A DNA stretch of 64,000 nt, taken from positions 62,001-126,000 of the forward strand of contig CAMUYR010000005.1 in assembly GCA_947164965.1 (NCBI GenBank), given 5' to 3'. Both the position numbers and the translations under genes were made by a program. Shown in pieces: positions 49,777 through 59,143 of this stretch; positions within the stretch are counted from its first letter, which is position 1; each line of letters begins with the position of its first letter. Source of the DNA: an uncultured Prevotella sp. (GTDB taxonomy: Bacteria > Bacteroidota > Bacteroidia > Bacteroidales > Bacteroidaceae). The notes beneath the pieces are model-generated. The model had not been told where the DNA came from. It saw nothing but the letters and a program-made list of their open reading frames with translations, and searched no databases.

Positions 49777-50684
49777 CGTGGGCCGAGGAATTTATCACCA
49801 TTCAGGTGGATCATGTGCTCCGGCTCTTCAGCCAGCCAGATTTCCGTTTCCCAAGCCAGGAAGTCGAAGAACTTCTTGAAGGTCTTGAAGTCGAGGAACG
49901 CCGTAACGTAGATCTTTCCTGCCGTGACATGCTGTGTCATGGCTGTTATCTCCTGAATGCGCTTGGGATCCATCGGTCCTACGGATGTGACGGCTTCGAC
50001 GAAATAGAGCCAGTTCTTGTCAGGCCTATAGAGTACGACGTCCGGCATTTTGTCGTGCAGCGTGATACGGAAGCCAAGCTCGCGAAGGCGCTCTTCACGC
50101 TTCACGAGGTCTTTCTGGATGGTATCGCCGACATAGAGACATTCGGAATTTGGTGCAAAGCGAGGAGCAAATTCCTCAATGATGGCCTTCTGAAGCTGGT
50201 TATGTTTACCAGGTGAGAAGGTGAAGTCCTGACCGTTGATGTTCACGGGCATCTTCTCAATCTGTTTCTTGGAGGCGTAGATGTCAATGAGGCTTTCGTG
50301 GTTAGCCATGAAAGCCCTCAGAGGGGCGTCACTGATTCCCTTGTTCCGCAGGATGTCTACAAACTCCGCTGTCAGTCGCCAGCGGTAGTTGGGACTGTTG
50401 GTAGCCACCCCGTTATCTTCGGTGATGGCTGCCGTCCGGAAGTGATGTAGGGCTTGCTTTCGGAATGTCTCGCGGCTGTTCTCAGCATAAGAGACAGGAT
50501 AGTTTGCATTTGCAAACTGGATGATGTCATGGATGCGTAGCCATTCATTCCTTGCCTCGCTCCATGGCGTTTCAGGCTTGATGTTTGCCATGCCCAGGAT
50601 GGTCAGCACGCAGATGTCAGACTGCTGCTGCCTGGGTAGGCCGAGAGCTGCCAGCAGCTCCCTTGTCTCTGTCATGTGATCCAT
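49773..50684 (-). CDS. BsuBI/PstI-family restriction endonuclease
   Basis: HNQLQKAIIEEFAPRFAPNSECLYVGDTIQKDLVKREERLRELGFRITLHDKMPDVVLYRPDKNWLYFVEAVTSVGPMDPKR; adjacent adenine MTase. Confidence 0.85.
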   Translation of the reverse strand: MDHMTETRELLAALGLPRQQQSDICVLTILGMANIKPETPWSEARNEWLRIHDIIQFANANYPVSYAENSRETFRKQALHHFRTAAITEDNGVATNSPNYRWRLTAEFVDILRNKGISDAPLRAFMANHESLIDIYASKKQIEKMPVNINGQDFTFSPGKHNQLQKAIIEEFAPRFAPNSECLYVGDTIQKDLVKREERLRELGFRITLHDKMPDVVLYRPDKNWLYFVEAVTSVGPMDPKRIQEITAMTQHVTAGKIYVTAFLDFKTFKKFFDFLAWETEIWLAEEPEHMIHLNGDKFLGPR

Positions 50685-52108
50685 TGTCTGATGATGTTAT
50701 TGCAGGTGGCTTCGCTCAGGTCGTTTTGTACCATCAACTGCTGACCCATCTCTATGATGGTGTCATGTGACGGTACCGGCATGGCGTTTATCTCTGTCGA
50801 GTTGACCTGTGTCGAGCCGTTTAAGATACGGTAGTAGCTGTCGTATAGGGTGCTGTTCAGCAGTGTATAGATGCCGTAGGCCTCTTCTGCTGTGGCACAC
50901 CTGATGAAGTTTATCTTGTTCTGGGTGCCGATATGCTCATACTGGGGATAGTCGGTTGCCAGCAGGATGCCGCATTGCAGGCGGCGGTGTTCCTCCTTGG
51001 AGGTGAACCGCTTGACGAAGACATAGTTTCCGTTGGCTTGCAGGAATCCTGTCCGGTCTGTGACCATATATTCGCCATCCTCTCCTGCTGGCCACACCAC
51101 CCTGCCGTTTCGGATATGGTGGGAGTAGAACAGTGGCACAGTCCCTTTGACGGCTCTGTTGCGCAGCACCTCACGGGTACGGAAGTCCACGATGATGCCT
51201 GTGTGCATCTTCATCTGAACGCTCTGAAGGGTGTCTGGGAGCCTGTTCAGTATTGTCAGCACCTGGCTTTCCTCTGGGCTTGTCACGAGAAAAACATATT
51301 CATTGGGTGCGACGACGGCATTGTACGCCACCTCATAGTGGCGCAGGTCGGCAAAGTCCGACGATGACGATGCCGTCATGCTGACGATCTCAGGACGTGT
51401 CACGGTCTTCCTTACCTTGATGATCATCGTTTCCTGGAGCACGCTCTCACCGTCGAAGACTTTCTCTCGTGAGTCGAAGATATGGATGTCCGTGATCACG
51501 CAGTTCCGGAATAGGAAGTTTCGGAAACGGGCGAAGTACGCCCCTGATGTCCAGGAACGCGGAATGATATACACCAGCTCACCTCCTGGGTGTAGCTGCT
51601 GTATGCTCTTAGTCCAAAAGAGAAAATACAGGTTCGGTGCGCCATAGCACACCTCTGGCAGGGCTTGTGCTTCAGGGGCATCTTTGGGAATTTTTAGATA
51701 GGGAGGATTCCCTATCACAATGTCATATATTTCCTCCTGCACTTCCTCCAGCAGGAAGTTGTCGGTGATGATATGATAGGTGATATTGTACCGCTTTGCC
51801 AGCTCATTGAGGTTTGCCGTCAATACCGGCAATACCTTATTGTCTATCTCATAGCAGCAGACAAAGAGCTGGCCGTCGTAGCCTTCAGTACGAAGGCGTT
51901 CTACCAGAGCGATGCTCAGCAGGCCGGAGCCTGCCCCTGCATCGAGAATGGATAGTCTTGTTTTCTCCTTATGAAGAGAAAACAGTCCTGCCATGAACTC
52001 AGCGGATTTTCGGGAGGTGAAGAACTGTCCGTACCTCTTCCGCTGAGACTTGGGTATCGACTCGACGAATGCCGCTGTTGCGGCGTATGCTTTTTCAATA
52101 GATGTCAT
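50672..52108 (-). CDS. N6-adenine DNA methyltransferase (PstI/BsuBI type)
   Basis: LDAGAGSGLLSIALVERL ... IVIGNPPYLKIPKD (NPPY); start at MTSIEKAYAATAAFV (52108). Confidence 0.88.
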   Translation of the reverse strand: MTSIEKAYAATAAFVESIPKSQRKRYGQFFTSRKSAEFMAGLFSLHKEKTRLSILDAGAGSGLLSIALVERLRTEGYDGQLFVCCYEIDNKVLPVLTANLNELAKRYNITYHIITDNFLLEEVQEEIYDIVIGNPPYLKIPKDAPEAQALPEVCYGAPNLYFLFWTKSIQQLHPGGELVYIIPRSWTSGAYFARFRNFLFRNCVITDIHIFDSREKVFDGESVLQETMIIKVRKTVTRPEIVSMTASSSSDFADLRHYEVAYNAVVAPNEYVFLVTSPEESQVLTILNRLPDTLQSVQMKMHTGIIVDFRTREVLRNRAVKGTVPLFYSHHIRNGRVVWPAGEDGEYMVTDRTGFLQANGNYVFVKRFTSKEEHRRLQCGILLATDYPQYEHIGTQNKINFIRCATAEEAYGIYTLLNSTLYDSYYRILNGSTQVNSTEINAMPVPSHDTIIEMGQQLMVQNDLSEATCNNIIRQWIT

Positions 52109-52750
52109 TTCGTTGGCAAAGGTACGAAAAAAGACTGGAAAAAGAGTAATCTTTGAAGAAAAACTGCTTGTAGGAAATGTTTTTAAGTTGAAAGTTACAT
52201 TTGGAAAAGTAGTTTTTGTAAATTGTCTTGCGATAAATAAAATACTTTTGCGAAGCATTTCTCCCGTCGTTTGAGTGTGATATAACAGTCATTAGTGGTG
52301 GGCCTGGCAAGGGAGAACATGCAGCATTGTCAAGGGCAGGAACAGGAGCGTGGTGACTTAGAGTAAGCCGTGTATTACCGAACAGGGAGAACGAATATTG
52401 CATGATGGTGCTGTAAACAGCTGAGTACTCGCCCTCTGTGGCGGTCAGCCGTTTGCAGCATGAGCAGGTGTGTATGATAATACTCTCCTGATCAAGTCAG
52501 GCATCATTCATTCTCACCGGTGATACTCAGTGTCTCTAAGGGTTATCACCACCCTCCAGAGAAAGCCCAATGCCGTATATTCTCCTGCAGCCGTAGAAGG
52601 TCGCCACTGGCGTTATGTCAGAAGAGGATGACGGGGTTATTACGAGATTAGCGAGGATGGTTAGGGGAAATGAGCATCGTAGGAACGATGCGCAGATAGA
52701 TAGCCTTGGCTGTCTATCTGGAGGTGTCCGTCACCTTTTCCCGTAGAAAA

Positions 52751-52782
52751 AAGTCCCAGGCATCATCACGACGCAGGGACTT
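52751..52782 (-). terminator. Intrinsic terminator of the leftward 52.8-57.4 kb gene cluster
   Basis: Minus strand AAGTCCC(N18)GGGACTT followed by TTTT. Confidence 0.7.
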
Positions 52783-52824
52783 GCAACAAATAATTAACTA
52801 AAAACTATAAATATGAAGAAAAAA

Positions 52825-52959
52825 CTATTCTATTTCTTTTTCTGTATCTCTCTTTCCGTGTAGCCAGTCATGGATAATCGACTGTAGCTCGTCTCTGGCT
52901 TCTTTGTCCTCAAAATGGCTTCCAAGCTGTCTCACTCTTTTCTTCAGTTCCTGTGACAT
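52825..52959 (-). CDS. Small protein (44 aa)
   Basis: MSQELKKRVRQLGSHFEDKEARDELQSIIHDWLHGKRDTEKEIE*; not in the supplied ORF track. Confidence 0.45.
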   Translation of the reverse strand: MSQELKKRVRQLGSHFEDKEARDELQSIIHDWLHGKRDTEKEIE

Positions 52960-52994
52960 TTCTGTTATTGGGTTTGATAAGTTCTCAAATAAGG

Positions 52995-53363
52995 TTATCT
53001 TTGGGCCATTCTTCTATGGCCGCCGTCGTGACTCCACGCTATCCGGTAGCGAGGATCGTCGTGTCTGGCACCGTCCAGCAGACGGCTCATCAGGAGGTAG
53101 TTTCTGACTATCTTCATGAAAGGTATAATCTCTGTCTCCTGCTGAGGGTTGCCGGTGATGGAATGTGCCTGGGCAGTTCCTGTCAGGATATCGTATTCCG
53201 TGACATGATAGAGCGCCGCCAGCAGCTCGATGACCTGATAGGGTACTTCATCTGTTTTTTGCCGTTCGTAGCTAAGATAGACCATCAGGTCGACACCAAG
53301 ATATTTGGCGACCTGTTCCGCTGTATAGCGCACTTTCTTGCGCATGTTTTCGATGATATTCAT
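52995..53363 (-). CDS. XRE-like HTH protein
   Basis: VRYTAEQVAKYLGVDLMVYLSYERQKTDEVPYQVIELLAALYHVTEYDILTG. Confidence 0.65.
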   Translation of the reverse strand: MNIIENMRKKVRYTAEQVAKYLGVDLMVYLSYERQKTDEVPYQVIELLAALYHVTEYDILTGTAQAHSITGNPQQETEIIPFMKIVRNYLLMSRLLDGARHDDPRYRIAWSHDGGHRRMAQR

Positions 53364-53401
53364 ATCATTGTATTATTAGTAATACGTATTACAATATATA
53401 T

Positions 53402-54145
53402 TTAAACCTTGACACCTCTATTTTTTATTTTCTGGTACTCGCGAAGCGTGTCTTTCTGTCTCTCCAGCTGGTTGGAGTAGTACATATCCTCACTGACGTA
53501 GGTAAAGAAGCGCATGCTCGTCATGTTGAGGATCTGTCCGCGAAGCATCCCGCCACCTTGCATGAAGATGTCATAGGATGACAGTACATCCTTGGTGTAT
53601 TTCTGTGAGGACTTATCCCCTTCGGTGTCACACCACCGCCAGCGGTTCATGATATTCTCCACTTTCTGGTCGAATGCCAGTTGCAGGCCTTTCGGTTTCA
53701 GGTATCGTTCCGTATAGCGGTTGAAGGCATGAGGTGTGATGTCCACGACACATCCCAGGCCATGGTTGCCAGGTGTCTGACGGAGGTAGTGATACAGTCC
53801 GTTTGGATCGAACCAGAACACTCCCCTGCCACAGTTGATGTCCTTCCCGTGTTTCAGGTCTTTCGGTGACATATCCTTGGGTGATTTCTCGATGGAGTAT
53901 GTCGTATAGCAGAAGGCAAAGAATGACTTTCTTTTCTTCTGTTCCTTCGACCGGCACATGAATACCAGCCTCCAGGGATTGCCGTTATCCTCGAAGGCAT
54001 AGCGGATAAAGTACGGGAAACGTGTCCCTCTGCTGAAGCGGTCTGACACGTCATCCATCACGCTGTCGAAGAGTCTCTTCGTCTTTTCCACGACCCTGAA
54101 GACCTCATGGAATTTCTCTTCATCATTCATGTTTTGTAGTATCAT
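53402..54145 (-). CDS. Hypothetical protein
   Basis: 247 aa; VDITPHAFNRYTERYLKPKG motif. Confidence 0.55.
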   Translation of the reverse strand: MILQNMNDEEKFHEVFRVVEKTKRLFDSVMDDVSDRFSRGTRFPYFIRYAFEDNGNPWRLVFMCRSKEQKKRKSFFAFCYTTYSIEKSPKDMSPKDLKHGKDINCGRGVFWFDPNGLYHYLRQTPGNHGLGCVVDITPHAFNRYTERYLKPKGLQLAFDQKVENIMNRWRWCDTEGDKSSQKYTKDVLSSYDIFMQGGGMLRGQILNMTSMRFFTYVSEDMYYSNQLERQKDTLREYQKIKNRGVKV

Positions 54146-54175
54146 AGCCTTATATTTTTTAGTTTATCAATCATT

Positions 54176-54763
54176 TCAGAATCCGTATATCTCCTTGAAC
54201 TTCCTGGCCATGGTGTAGAAGTTTATCATCTGCTGTCCCTCATGAAATGTCTGTAGCCATTTCCGTCGTGCATAGAGGATCGTCATGTTTTTCCTTTCCT
54301 CCAGTGCCAGGTTTCTGATGGCTATCCCTGCAGGGAACTTCTCCTCGGTCAGATAGGTGCAGTATGACTTGATATCCGTCATCGTCACCTGTCCTGTCGT
54401 CCAGCGGATGGGAATGAACAGGTCACGGAAGAGACTATAGTCACGGCTGAGATTGTCGAAGTGTCTCTTCAGCTTACTCCATGTGCTGTTGTTCCAGAAT
54501 GTCAGTGTCTCATCCAGCCAGTAGTCCTTTTCCCATCTGCATGCTATCCGCTGTTCATATATGCGTGGTGCCCACTTCATATAGTTTTCAACGTCGTAGG
54601 AACACCCGCCGGCTGTTGCGACGGTATCTGCCGGATGCATCATCGACGTGATACCGGCCATGTTTCCCTGGTTGTTCAGCGTGCGGAATTTCGTGCCGTA
54701 CCAGAGGTGGTCGTTTGTCGGTGTGCGGAAGGCATAGATGCCCAGGCTTCTCATCTTGTTCAT
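54176..54763 (-). CDS. Hypothetical protein
   Basis: 195 aa; start overlaps preceding gene's end. Confidence 0.55.
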   Translation of the reverse strand: MNKMRSLGIYAFRTPTNDHLWYGTKFRTLNNQGNMAGITSMMHPADTVATAGGCSYDVENYMKWAPRIYEQRIACRWEKDYWLDETLTFWNNSTWSKLKRHFDNLSRDYSLFRDLFIPIRWTTGQVTMTDIKSYCTYLTEEKFPAGIAIRNLALEERKNMTILYARRKWLQTFHEGQQMINFYTMARKFKEIYGF

Positions 54764-55641
54764 AGTCCTGCCTTTTGACGATCCCAGTATGCAGAGCGCC
54801 AGCCCTGTGCCATATCAATAAGCCATACACGGTTTTCTTCCATCAGGAAGTCCACCGACCAGATGTTAGGTGCCTCTCCCGGCATCTGTAGTGTTGTGAC
54901 TGTTGCCAGCGCCTTCTCTATCTGAGGACGATGTTTCTCAAACAAGCGTTTCGTCTCAGCGTCAAGTGTCGGATAAGCCGTCTCATAGACATATGCATCC
55001 TCTTGTTTATCCTCACCTCCGATATAGTAGCAGATGGCATCATGGCAGTAATCCCAGTCCCAGTAGTTAACGGCATATAGAAACTTATGAGTATCGAAAT
55101 TATAGAATATTTGTATCTCCGGACGCAGGGGCATCCCATGGTAGATGGTGGGTGTCTCTGCTTTTTCCGGTTCGATATATTCACGCAGGATCAGCTCCAG
55201 GTAGCCGCATTTATCGTAGCAGATAGCCTCGTATTGGATGTTACAGATATTCTTGATAAGCTGCTCTTCGTCCGACTGATTTGTCACCAGGCATCCGTTT
55301 ATGAAATTGAACTTATGCGAGTAGCATCCGTTTTTGATGAATATCTTGTGACCGTTCAGCCAGGGTGTCTGTTCTATGACCGGTATTATATGGTCGAGCA
55401 CCCAACTGTCGATTTTCTCACTGTCACCCTCCTTTTCCTGGAAGAATGCCTTATACAATTCTTCGGGAACGGGGATGATGATTGACTTAGGAACTGATAT
55501 TCCGTCATTATCAGCTATTTTCTCGATATGCGGGAACCAGTAAGAGAAGTTATTGGGGTTAGTGCGAAGGAAGCTCATAAGCTCCTCATGCATTCTCTGC
55601 TGCTCTTCCGGCGTTGGTTGTTTGAAATAAATGTCTTGCAT
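54760..55641 (-). CDS. Hypothetical protein
   Basis: 293 aa; contiguous in operon; ends FLMEENRVWLIDMAQGWRSAYWD. Confidence 0.6.
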   Translation of the reverse strand: MQDIYFKQPTPEEQQRMHEELMSFLRTNPNNFSYWFPHIEKIADNDGISVPKSIIIPVPEELYKAFFQEKEGDSEKIDSWVLDHIIPVIEQTPWLNGHKIFIKNGCYSHKFNFINGCLVTNQSDEEQLIKNICNIQYEAICYDKCGYLELILREYIEPEKAETPTIYHGMPLRPEIQIFYNFDTHKFLYAVNYWDWDYCHDAICYYIGGEDKQEDAYVYETAYPTLDAETKRLFEKHRPQIEKALATVTTLQMPGEAPNIWSVDFLMEENRVWLIDMAQGWRSAYWDRQKAGL

Positions 55642-55658
55642 ATAAAAGTTATTTTCGA

Positions 55659-56045
55659 TTAGTATTTTATATCTGATACGGCAAGAGACGCCAATATCTT
55701 CTGTAGTGTTGTAACGCTCTCAAAGGCATTATTCAGATCCTGTCTGCTGGTGTCCTCGCAGACTTCATATCCCGTTTCCAGGCGACGTTCCATATTATAG
55801 ATGGCATCGTCGATGTTACGTCTGATATATTCCAGGGAGCGACGTGATTTCTTCAGTTGTTCGATATACTTTTCTGAAGTAATTTTTCCGTTACTGTCAT
55901 TCTCCACCACCGTAACGTCACCGTTGATGATGATCTCACGCTTTTCATCACTGTCACTACCAGCCAGCCTGTGTTCGATGTAAGTAGCGTTTTTGCCCGT
56001 CATTGTGATTTTTCTTGTCATAATCTTACCATTATTTGTTACCAC
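55659..56045 (-). CDS. Hypothetical protein
   Basis: 128 aa. Confidence 0.5.
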   Translation of the reverse strand: MVTNNGKIMTRKITMTGKNATYIEHRLAGSDSDEKREIIINGDVTVVENDSNGKITSEKYIEQLKKSRRSLEYIRRNIDDAIYNMERRLETGYEVCEDTSRQDLNNAFESVTTLQKILASLAVSDIKY

Positions 56046-56212
56046 AGATATTTACGTCCCATTCTATGATAGATAGCCAGAATACGCATAGCCCTTGGTG
56101 AATCCCAATTCGGGTCTGCTGTCGTTGCCAAACGGAAGGCCTGTTCACGGAGCTGGGCGAAGGACTTCTTAAATGTCACGTCCGTGCGGAGTGTATGGAA
56201 CATCTTTCTCAT
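56039..56212 (-). CDS. Small hypothetical protein
   Basis: MRKMFHTLRTDVTFKKSFAQLREQAFRLATTADPNWDSPRAMRILAIYHRMGRKYLW. Confidence 0.45.
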   Translation of the reverse strand: MRKMFHTLRTDVTFKKSFAQLREQAFRLATTADPNWDSPRAMRILAIYHRMGRKYLW

Positions 56213-56214
56213 GA

Positions 56215-56832
56215 TTATCCCTCCCATTTTGTTTTGGAAATAGCACCGTTTTCTTCGTCCGCATGGCTCAGATGGTTGTTCAGAGTATCTTTTGTCCATC
56301 CACCTTCAGGAGAGAGAAGCGCTTCCCTGACGCATTCCTCGCTGCAATAGGCATCAGAGTCATTGACCAGATAGCCCTCATATATCGGCTTGCCACAGTG
56401 TTGGCAGATACGGATGGTCTTCAGCCCATTGCTCTCGATGATAGAATCACGGAGCTGGGGATATTCGATAAAGGACTTACAGATCTGAGCAGCCTCTTTT
56501 TCGCTATACCCTTTATTTTTCAGTTCGTCCTTAACAGTGGTATTGATATACTCCTGCATCTGGGTTGTGGTTATTTCAGTGAAGCGGAAGGGGTTTTTGG
56601 TAGCCTTACCGTTGAGTTGATCAGCGATAAAAGCCTTGACATCCTCAATGGTCTTACCGTCCACTATTAACTGGATGATGTCACCCAAGGCAGTCTGGTA
56701 GCCCATATAGGCCGAGCCTACCTCATGGTCAAGTTCCTTACGTTCCTCCTCAGTCAGTGGGGAATAGTTGTCATACACCTGCTGTGCCAGCTCTTTACGC
56801 TTGCTAATGTTTCTCAGTGTTGTCATAATCAT
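56215..56832 (-). CDS. Zinc-ribbon-containing hypothetical protein
   Basis: ICQHCGKPIYEGYLVNDSDAYCSEECVREALL. Confidence 0.6.
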   Translation of the reverse strand: MIMTTLRNISKRKELAQQVYDNYSPLTEEERKELDHEVGSAYMGYQTALGDIIQLIVDGKTIEDVKAFIADQLNGKATKNPFRFTEITTTQMQEYINTTVKDELKNKGYSEKEAAQICKSFIEYPQLRDSIIESNGLKTIRICQHCGKPIYEGYLVNDSDAYCSEECVREALLSPEGGWTKDTLNNHLSHADEENGAISKTKWEG

Positions 56833-56863
56833 TTATTTTTATTTGTCAGTATAATGGATTATC

Positions 56864-57400
56864 TTATGCTTCAGTATGATAAATTTCACGGGCTGTCTTC
56901 TCAAACCACTTGTCGATATCGCCGTCTGTCATATCCACCTCTTTCAAACTCTTACGGTAGTTCTCTGCCAGGCTCTTCATTTCAGTGGCAAAGATCTGTT
57001 TGAATATTATCTGTTTGATATGGTTCAGTCTATTGCCGTAGATGATGCCTTTCTCCAGGATTTCATTATTATAGTAGAAGAATTTATTACCTTCCTGAAT
57101 AACTTCCTGTGGTGCCGATGGGATGCAGTTTTTAATATTATTACCAGAAAAGCCCAGCTTACGCCAGTCACCTACAGTAACATAGCTAAAGCGATCCGTT
57201 TCACCGTTGATGATGAGATAGTCGAAGTACACCGTTGTATCATCCGTTATGGTGGTGTCCTCACAGATTTTGTCACGTAGTTCATTCCATGCAGCAGCCG
57301 GTATAACGACTCCTATCAGGGTAGCGGTCATTACTTTCTGGTCTTTGTTGTATCTGACGCAGAAGTAACCAGTTGAGAATTTTGTTATTTTCGTATTCAT
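56864..57400 (-). CDS. Hypothetical protein
   Basis: 178 aa. Confidence 0.5.
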   Translation of the reverse strand: MNTKITKFSTGYFCVRYNKDQKVMTATLIGVVIPAAAWNELRDKICEDTTITDDTTVYFDYLIINGETDRFSYVTVGDWRKLGFSGNNIKNCIPSAPQEVIQEGNKFFYYNNEILEKGIIYGNRLNHIKQIIFKQIFATEMKSLAENYRKSLKEVDMTDGDIDKWFEKTAREIYHTEA

Positions 57401-57815
57401 ATTATAATTTGTTAATTATTTATTGCGCTGTTGTTATTGAACTTATCGGGTATCGAGAGCTGAAAGTCCTTATTTTCTTTTTTTTGGAATTTTTCATCTG
57501 TCACCACCCTTTCAAAGAACTCATCGGTACATCGTTTCACTGTTTTAGCCTTTTTTCTTGCCGGTATATCAGGGAGAGGTTCTAAAGGCTATAAGCCAAG
57601 GAATATCAAGTAAAAAATCAGGAATACCCAGATTATGTAGTAATCTGCGGAAGGCTGCCTGAGCTTTTTATGCCGATACTTTAGCCTGTTCATTGGCGAC
57701 AGCCTGCCTCTCCATACCTTTGCAAGGGAAAATGGCGTGAAAAAACAGTCAACGTCGAAGAGTTTCCGTTGTTGTGGTGGCAGTATGGAAATCCGTAAGG
57801 AGAGGATGGCGTCAG

Positions 57816-59015
57816 TCATTCTGTCTTTTCATGATTGTTATTTATCTGATGTGTTGCTTGATACCAGGCCGTCTGAGGATGGTCTGCAGTGAACCTGCTC
57901 AGGCTCGGTTCCGATGTCGTCAGTCCTGAGTAGGCGGTTATAGTGCGATAGCTGTTATCAACGGCAGAGTAGTACATAGGGGTATGTGTCTTGTAAGGCA
58001 CTGCCTTTTCCATCTGTCTATTGAACTGTTCCATCAGTGTCTGGTCTTCGCACAGGCGACTGATATAGTCGCCAAAGTCGAAGAACATGGTCGGTGTATA
58101 ACCGTCCATAGTCTGTAAGGCAGCTATCATGTTTTTATCAAAAGTAAAGCTTTTGTTGATGTCACGGACAATGGCTGCCAGGCCGTCCAGCTCCCTACAG
58201 TCCGTGATTGCTATCGTGCCGCAAGGCACTGTATAGCTGCTGTAGAATGAAAGGAACGTGTTACACAGCTCTGCGTAGTTGACCGTTCCGGTCAGATAGG
58301 GAGCACATTGGTAATACGGAAATCCGTATTTCATGATTTCCGTCGGGCAGGCTATGAGGTAGTCCGTGACGTCCTTCAGGTCGTAGGCAACCTCCACCGA
58401 TGACATATAGCAGTCATCGAAAAGGATGTATTCCATGTGCATGGAGGCATCGGCTATGGCCTTTGCCAATGTGGTGACGTCGATCTGATATTCCGGTGTC
58501 ATGCCGCCGAACCATCTCGTCTGAGGCCCTTCCGTTTGTTCATAGTGCATCACAGAACGACGGGCACTCCTGCTATTGGCTGTTGCCGATACCGGCAGCC
58601 AGCCCAGCCCGTGTGATCCGATGATGAGTGAGTAGCGCGGGGCAGGCACTATGTTCCTGATATCGTTCAGGAGTGTCGTTATAGCTGCTTCGCTGGTGAA
58701 ATCCGCATGCGGATAGGTTATCAGTTTGTCGCGGATTGCCTGCCCACGGTAATACGACATCTCGAAGAGTTCCGTTTCCGTCGGCGAGGTTGACATGGCC
58801 ACGACAATTCTGCAGCTTTTAAGCTGGTAGTTTTCGACGGCTCTTTCAAGGTCTTTGATGTTCTCGACGAAAGTAGACTGGAGATTTGAAGACCAGGGCA
58901 TGAAAACGATCATGGTATGGTCGTTTGGCGGCAGTTCCTCCAGCCAGTCCTCCTTATTGCATGATGTCAGAAAGAGAGAGGTGATTGCGGCTAAAAACAG
59001 TACGATTTTTCTCAT
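57816..59015 (-). CDS. Clostripain (C11)-family peptidase, lipoprotein
   Basis: Lipobox SLFLTSCNKED; YSLIIGSHGLGWLP (His) and EYILFDDCYMSSVEVAYDLKDVTDYLIACPTE (Cys). Confidence 0.85.
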   Translation of the reverse strand: MRKIVLFLAAITSLFLTSCNKEDWLEELPPNDHTMIVFMPWSSNLQSTFVENIKDLERAVENYQLKSCRIVVAMSTSPTETELFEMSYYRGQAIRDKLITYPHADFTSEAAITTLLNDIRNIVPAPRYSLIIGSHGLGWLPVSATANSRSARRSVMHYEQTEGPQTRWFGGMTPEYQIDVTTLAKAIADASMHMEYILFDDCYMSSVEVAYDLKDVTDYLIACPTEIMKYGFPYYQCAPYLTGTVNYAELCNTFLSFYSSYTVPCGTIAITDCRELDGLAAIVRDINKSFTFDKNMIAALQTMDGYTPTMFFDFGDYISRLCEDQTLMEQFNRQMEKAVPYKTHTPMYYSAVDNSYRTITAYSGLTTSEPSLSRFTADHPQTAWYQATHQINNNHEKTE

Positions 59016-59083
59016 TGTTTCCTATCTATAAAATTGTAACTTCACAAAGTTACGACAGATAGGAAACACAAAAGAAAATAATC

Positions 59084-59112
59084 AAAACTTTGTCTTGATT
59101 TAACTCATTTAA
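59084..59112 (-). promoter_or_regulatory. Copy 4 (slightly diverged) of repeated upstream element
   Basis: aaaactttgtcttgatttaactcattta, 69 bp upstream of 59015, with TAACTTTG downstream on the minus strand. Confidence 0.7.
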
Positions 59113-59143
59113 GACCGTTTTATGCTAAAAAACGGCTAATTAA

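Noticed and set aside
50672-52108. CTGCAG avoidance as evidence of R-M activity
   Set aside because: Several CTGCAG sites are visible (e.g. near 2618, 6210, 9178, 13990, 19295), and self-methylation makes avoidance uninformative.
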